Below the pieces are notes generated by a model. It worked only from the letters and a program-made list of their open reading frames with translations. It ran no database searches and was not told where the DNA came from. Below, piece by piece: positions 38,843 to 41,946 of a stretch of 41,946 bases of DNA. A program made the translations under genes and the position numbers. Position 1 is the first letter of the stretch, and each line of letters starts with the position of its first letter. Source of the stretch: Lachnospiraceae bacterium (GTDB lineage: Bacteria > Bacillota > Clostridia > Lachnospirales > Lachnospiraceae); the NCBI GenBank assembly GCA_024404675.1, contig JAKSPO010000016.1, positions 1 through 41,946 on the forward strand, written 5' to 3'.

Positions 38843-39052
38843 TTACTGAACAGAAATAACCTTGTAGCCTTCTTCAACAACTGCCTTCGTAAGCACCTCT
38901 GAAGAAACCTCACTGTCCATTGTTACAACTGCGGTACCCTCCTTGTGGCTTACCTCAGCGCTTGTAACACCGTTCAGTGCCTCCAAAGCCTTCTTCACAT
39001 GCATCTCGCAGTGTCCACACATCATACCCTCAATCTTCATTGTTTTAACCAT
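38843..39052 (-). CDS. copZ: CopZ copper chaperone, likely produced by internal start within copA
   Basis: 69 residues in the same frame as the end of copA, beginning MVKTMKIEGMMCGHCEMHVK and ending VEEGYKVISVQ, exactly the length and layout of free-standing CopZ (CxxC metal site, beta-alpha-beta-beta-alpha-beta fold). The ATG at 39050-39052 is preceded by AAAAGGAGA (39061-39069) at nine bases, as strong as true starts in this window. The codons making this site read through in copA as IIEKETKTM. So the cell may make both a CopA with an appended domain and a free CopZ, which delivers Cu(I) to the pump and to CsoR. Alternatively the site is a relic of a gene fusion. Internal initiation is inferred, not shown. 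Confidence 0.6.
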   Translation of the reverse strand: MVKTMKIEGMMCGHCEMHVKKALEALNGVTSAEVSHKEGTAVVTMDSEVSSEVLTKAVVEEGYKVISVQ

Positions 39053-41365
39053 TGTTTTTGTCTCCTTTTCTATTATGGTATTCTTTATATCCTGCTCCTT
39101 CTTAAGTGCCTGCTTATGCAGTCGCACCAGGTTGAGTCGCAGGGCATTGGTTACTACACAAAAGCTTGATAAGCTCATCGCTGCGGCGGCAAACATCGGA
39201 TTCAGCGACCATCCGAATATCGGAACGAACACGCCCGCCGCGAGCGGTATTCCGATTGTATTATAGACAAATGCCCAGAACAGATTCTGCTTAATGATGC
39301 GAAGCGTCGCCCGGCTTAATGTAATTGCCCCGGATACATCCGTGAGACTGCTCTTCATCAGAACAACCTCGGCAGCCTCAATTGCAACATCCGCACCTGC
39401 ACCGATTGCAATACCGATATCGGCTGTTGTCAGTGCCGGGGCATCATTTATGCCGTCACCGACCATGATTACCCTGCCGTTCTGTTGCAGTCTCCGGATC
39501 TCTGCCTCCTTACCGCTCGGAAGAACTCCGGCGATGACCTCATCGACGCCGGCCTTCACGCCGATTGCCCTAGCGGTCCGCTCGTTGTCGCCCGTAAGCA
39601 TCACAACATGAAGTCCCATCTTCTTCAGCTCAGAGATTGCCGCAAAGCTTTCCTCCTTCATCGTGTCCGATACCGCGATAATACCGCAAAGCTTGTCACC
39701 TCTTGCAAAGAACAGGGGCGTCTTACCGTCTTCGGCAAGCGAATCGGCCTTCTTATGCCACTCACCAGAAATCTCTGCGTATTCCTCAATCATACGGCTG
39801 TTTCCGCCGTAAAGCATCGTTCCATCAAGCTTAGCGGAAAGCCCATTGCCCGGCAACGCCGTAAAATGTGAAACCTCCGCAGGAACCATCGAAAGAGCCT
39901 CACAATAACTTCGAACAGCGCCTGCCAAGGGATGCTCGCTTCGATTCTCAAGTGCATACGAAAGCTCCAAAAGCTCCCGCTCCGTCATATCGGATGCCGG
40001 AATAATATCTGTAACTGTCGGCTCGCCACGCGTAATCGTTCCCGTTTTATCAAGCACAACGGTTCTGACCTTTCCGGTTTCCTCAAGCGATACTGCTGTC
40101 TTAAAAAGAATACCGCTACGGGCACCCTTGCCGCTTCCGACCATAATCGCAACCGGTGTTGCAAGACCAAGCGCGCACGGACAGCTCACAACCAGAACCG
40201 CAATTCCTCTTGCAAGCGCATACCCAAAATCCTTCCCAAGCAAACACCATACAACAATGGTCACCGCAGAAATCGCCATAACAGTCGGAACAAATACGCC
40301 CGACACCTTGTCAGCAAGCTTTGCAATCGGCGCCTTTGTTGCAGCCGCATCACTTACAAGCTTAATAATCTGCGAAAGCGTCGTGTCCTCTCCGACTCTT
40401 GTTGCTCTACACTGAAGGAATCCCGAGCGGTTCAGCGTTCCTGCCGAAACCTCTTCCCCTGCGGACTTATCAACCGGAATACTCTCGCCGGTCAGGGCAG
40501 ACTCATCAACGGCACTGTCGCCGGATACGACCACCCCATCAACAGGAATACTCTCGCCGGGTCTTACCAGGAAGATATCCCCCTCCGAAACTTCTTCAAT
40601 ATCAACGCTTTGCTCAATACCGTCACGAACTACGACTGCATTTTTCGGAGAAAGCTTCATCAAACTCTTAAGAGCATCCGTCGTACGTCCCTTTGAGCGT
40701 GCTTCCAGCATCTTTCCAAGGGTAATCAGGGTGAGAATCGTGGATGCCGACTCAAAATAGAGCGAGTCCATATACTTCATAACCATCTCGGCATCGCCAA
40801 GTCGCTGCGCCTCACTCATCGCGAAAAGTGCCACCGTACTATAGGCAAATGCGGCCGTTGAGCCAAGTGCAACCAGAGCATCCATATTCGGAGATCGATG
40901 CCAGAGGCTCTTAAATCCGTTAATGAAGAAACGCTGGTTGATAACCATGATAATCACAGTCAGAAGAAGCTGCAGCAAGCCGTGTGCAACATGGTTATGA
41001 TGAAAGAACGAAGGAATCGGCCACCCCCACATCATACTTCCCATTGAAACATACATGTGAAGAAGCCAGAATACAAGCGATACCATCAGGCGTCTTTTCA
41101 GTATCGGTGTCTCCGTATCCTTTAACTGCTCATTGGCGGAAGAAGTGCTTCCACTCCTTTTCTGACCACTCTTCTCACTTGCACCATATCCGGCTGCAAC
41201 AACTGCAGAAATGATGCTTTCCGAAGAAGCTTCGCCATCAACGCGCATTGAATTTGTCAATAAACTGACCGTACAGGACCTGACGCCTTCCACCTTCGAA
41301 ACCGCTTTCTCAACACGAGCGGAACAGGCAGCACAGGTCATTCCTGTAACTTGAAACTGTTTCAT
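38843..41365 (-). CDS. copA: Copper-exporting P1B-type ATPase CopA with C-terminal CopZ-like domain
   Basis: 840 residues. CopA pumps Cu(I) out of the cell. The N-terminal metal-binding domain has GMTCAACSARVEK (CxxC). About eight membrane helices follow, with actuator TGES (SALTGESIPVD), the intramembrane SCPCALGLATPVA, phosphorylation site DKTGTITRGEP, nucleotide-binding SEHPLAG, and GDGINDAP. Cu-binding Tyr-Asn (FVYNTIG) and MxxxS (AMSLSSF) residues lie in the last helices. Unusually, the C-terminus carries a second metal-binding domain (about residues 772-840, IEGMMCGHCEMHVKKALEAL) joined by a charged linker EKETKTM. An internal ribosome site and ATG precede that domain (see separate entry). 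Transcribed with csoR, 8 bp apart, from a CsoR-operated promoter. Confidence 0.95.
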   Translation of the reverse strand: MKQFQVTGMTCAACSARVEKAVSKVEGVRSCTVSLLTNSMRVDGEASSESIISAVVAAGYGASEKSGQKRSGSTSSANEQLKDTETPILKRRLMVSLVFWLLHMYVSMGSMMWGWPIPSFFHHNHVAHGLLQLLLTVIIMVINQRFFINGFKSLWHRSPNMDALVALGSTAAFAYSTVALFAMSEAQRLGDAEMVMKYMDSLYFESASTILTLITLGKMLEARSKGRTTDALKSLMKLSPKNAVVVRDGIEQSVDIEEVSEGDIFLVRPGESIPVDGVVVSGDSAVDESALTGESIPVDKSAGEEVSAGTLNRSGFLQCRATRVGEDTTLSQIIKLVSDAAATKAPIAKLADKVSGVFVPTVMAISAVTIVVWCLLGKDFGYALARGIAVLVVSCPCALGLATPVAIMVGSGKGARSGILFKTAVSLEETGKVRTVVLDKTGTITRGEPTVTDIIPASDMTERELLELSYALENRSEHPLAGAVRSYCEALSMVPAEVSHFTALPGNGLSAKLDGTMLYGGNSRMIEEYAEISGEWHKKADSLAEDGKTPLFFARGDKLCGIIAVSDTMKEESFAAISELKKMGLHVVMLTGDNERTARAIGVKAGVDEVIAGVLPSGKEAEIRRLQQNGRVIMVGDGINDAPALTTADIGIAIGAGADVAIEAAEVVLMKSSLTDVSGAITLSRATLRIIKQNLFWAFVYNTIGIPLAAGVFVPIFGWSLNPMFAAAAMSLSSFCVVTNALRLNLVRLHKQALKKEQDIKNTIIEKETKTMVKTMKIEGMMCGHCEMHVKKALEALNGVTSAEVSHKEGTAVVTMDSEVSSEVLTKAVVEEGYKVISVQ

Positions 41366-41373
41366 AAAATCAC

Positions 41374-41679
41374 CTACTTCATAAGCTTCTGAAGTGTTAC
41401 CAGAAGTTCATCAATTACATCCTCACGACCTTCTTTAATATCCTTCACAACACAGCTTTTCATATGACTTGCAAGCAATTCCCTGCAAAATCCATTCAGT
41501 GCAGCCTGCACAGCAGAAGCCTGCACAAGAATATCGTTACAATACTGATCCTGCTCTACCATACCACGAATACCGCGAATCTGACCCTCAATACGATTTA
41601 ATCGATGAGTCAGCTTACGCTTCTCTTCTTCAGATCGATCCTTCGTCTTATGACAGAAACAGTTCTCCTGTCCACTCAT
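41374..41679 (-). CDS. csoR: Copper-sensing repressor CsoR
   Basis: 101 residues, all helical, of the CsoR/RcnR family. The copper site Cys-His-Cys is visible: QYCNDIL, then SHMKSC with His and Cys spaced by three. A DNA-binding segment lies near the N-terminus (KRKLTHRLNRIEGQIRGIRG). Cu(I) binding makes the tetramer leave DNA and allows transcription. The operator sits in its own promoter (41716-41734), giving autoregulation of csoR-copA. An N-terminal CFCH cluster is an additional metal-type motif. Start: ATG seven bases after GGAGGG; a longer in-frame start precedes the ribosome site. Confidence 0.92.
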   Translation of the reverse strand: MSGQENCFCHKTKDRSEEEKRKLTHRLNRIEGQIRGIRGMVEQDQYCNDILVQASAVQAALNGFCRELLASHMKSCVVKDIKEGREDVIDELLVTLQKLMK

Positions 41680-41713
41680 ATATGTACCCTCCAAAACCAT
41701 TCATTGCACTAAT

Positions 41714-41741
41714 TGTATACCCCCTAAGGGTATATTGTCAA
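41714..41741 (-). promoter_or_regulatory. csoR-copA promoter with CsoR operator
   Basis: Minus-strand TTGACA (41736-41741), 16-bp spacer, TATACA (41714-41719). The spacer is filled by the palindrome TATACCCCCTAAGGGTATA (41716-41734), matching the AT-flanked C/G-tract operator of CsoR. A bound repressor would cover both promoter elements. Confidence 0.85.
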
Positions 41742-41773
41742 TACAGAAATACCTGCATGTACGGAAGACACAA

Positions 41774-41806
41774 CAAAAAAACTCACAAAGCATATGCTCT
41801 GTGAGT
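41774..41806 (-). terminator. Intrinsic terminator of the tRNA cluster
   Basis: ACTCACA (41781-41787) pairs with TGTGAGT (41800-41806), with AGCAT/ATGCT continuing inside; seven T follow on the minus strand. It separates the tRNA unit from csoR. Confidence 0.85.
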
Positions 41807-41814
41807 TTCAGAAG

Positions 41815-41885
41815 AGGCGCGAACCGGATTTGAACCGGTGATCATGGTGTTGCAGACCAGTGCCTTACCACTTGGCTATCGCGCC
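41815..41885 (-). tRNA. tRNA-Cys (anticodon GCA)
   Basis: The acceptor stem GGCGCGA pairs with TCGCGCC. The anticodon loop is CTGCAAC-type, with GCA reading UGC. The T-arm contains GGTTCAAATCC, the discriminator is U as expected for Cys, and no CCA is encoded. Confidence 0.92.
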
Positions 41886-41891
41886 ATATAA

Positions 41892-41946
41892 CTCCCCCAG
41901 TTGGACTCGAACCAACGACATCATGATTAACAGTCATGCGCTCTAC
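41892..41946 (-). tRNA. tRNA-Asn (anticodon GUU), partial at window end
   Basis: The 3' part is present: D-arm remnant GTAGAGCGC, anticodon stem ATGACTGTTAATCAT with anticodon GTT, T-arm GTTGGTTCGAGTCCAAC, acceptor TGGGGGA with discriminator G. The 5' acceptor strand lies beyond the window. It lies 6 bp from tRNA-Cys and is surely co-transcribed. Confidence 0.88.

Noticed and set aside
41880-41946. Copper-responsive leader RNA linking the tRNA cluster and csoR
   Set aside because: A strong terminator (41774-41806) and an independent csoR promoter separate the two units.

Overview
This window (about 50% GC over most of its length, single-copy housekeeping genes, no rRNA) looks like a chromosomal segment of a Gram-positive Clostridia, most likely a member of the Lachnospiraceae. 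The reasons are family-level and inferred: the paired glgC/glgD ADP-glucose pyrophosphorylase genes, a short MetH with its reactivation domain in a separate gene, a DnaD/DnaI primosome pair, an LTA-synthase-type sulfatase, a T-box riboswitch, CsoR copper control, strong AGGAGG ribosome sites, and tRNA genes without an encoded CCA.

Layout. (1) 1-1522 is AT-richer and almost free of protein genes. It looks like one end of an integrated mobile element next to a tRNA-Leu(UAG) gene. It holds a small ribbon-helix-helix gene (minus), a ~670-nt highly base-paired region transcribed on the minus strand from its own promoter, a divergent ~87-nt small RNA unit on the plus strand with its own promoter and terminator, a 10-bp inverted repeat between the two promoters, and paired ATTCGTAGC repeats of the kind seen at recombinase sites. 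(2) 1523-3068: tRNA-Leu and a GH9 glycosidase gene cut off just after the start of its catalytic domain, 30 bp from the tRNA. (3) 3223-8605: a cytidylate-kinase-like protein, a small membrane-anchored protein, a MATE exporter, and an LTA-synthase-like gene with a small membrane partner. (4) 8696-17967 (minus): one long run metF - B12-synthase reactivation protein - metH - pth - mfd - PrsA-like lipoprotein. (5) 18105-23374 (minus): an unrecognised protein, a TrpB2-type tryptophan synthase beta chain under a Trp-specific T-box, and glgC-glgD. (6) 23520-28538 (plus): murC, a DnaA-box cluster, dnaD, dnaI and an atypical PRPP-synthetase-like gene. (7) 28737-35242 (minus): two cell-surface proteins with Pro/Thr linkers, M18 aminopeptidase, NdpA-like nucleoid protein, MscS channel and a GatB/YqeY protein. 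(8) 35551-38816: a small membrane protein, a ferredoxin-type aldo/keto reductase, a PH-like membrane protein and a second aldo/keto reductase. (9) 38843-41741 (minus): csoR-copA with a CopZ domain at the copA C-terminus, under a readable CsoR operator. (10) tRNA-Cys and a partial tRNA-Asn close the window.

The most interesting points are the structured RNA / small RNA pair at the mobile-element end; the copA reading frame whose C-terminal CopZ domain has its own ribosome-binding site and start codon; the tandem DnaA-box pairs in front of the helicase-loader genes; and the T-box whose specifier codon (UGG) and acceptor-binding base (C) both point to tRNA-Trp, tying the stand-alone TrpB2 enzyme to tryptophan supply. 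Coordinates were read by eye; no database search or folding program was run.
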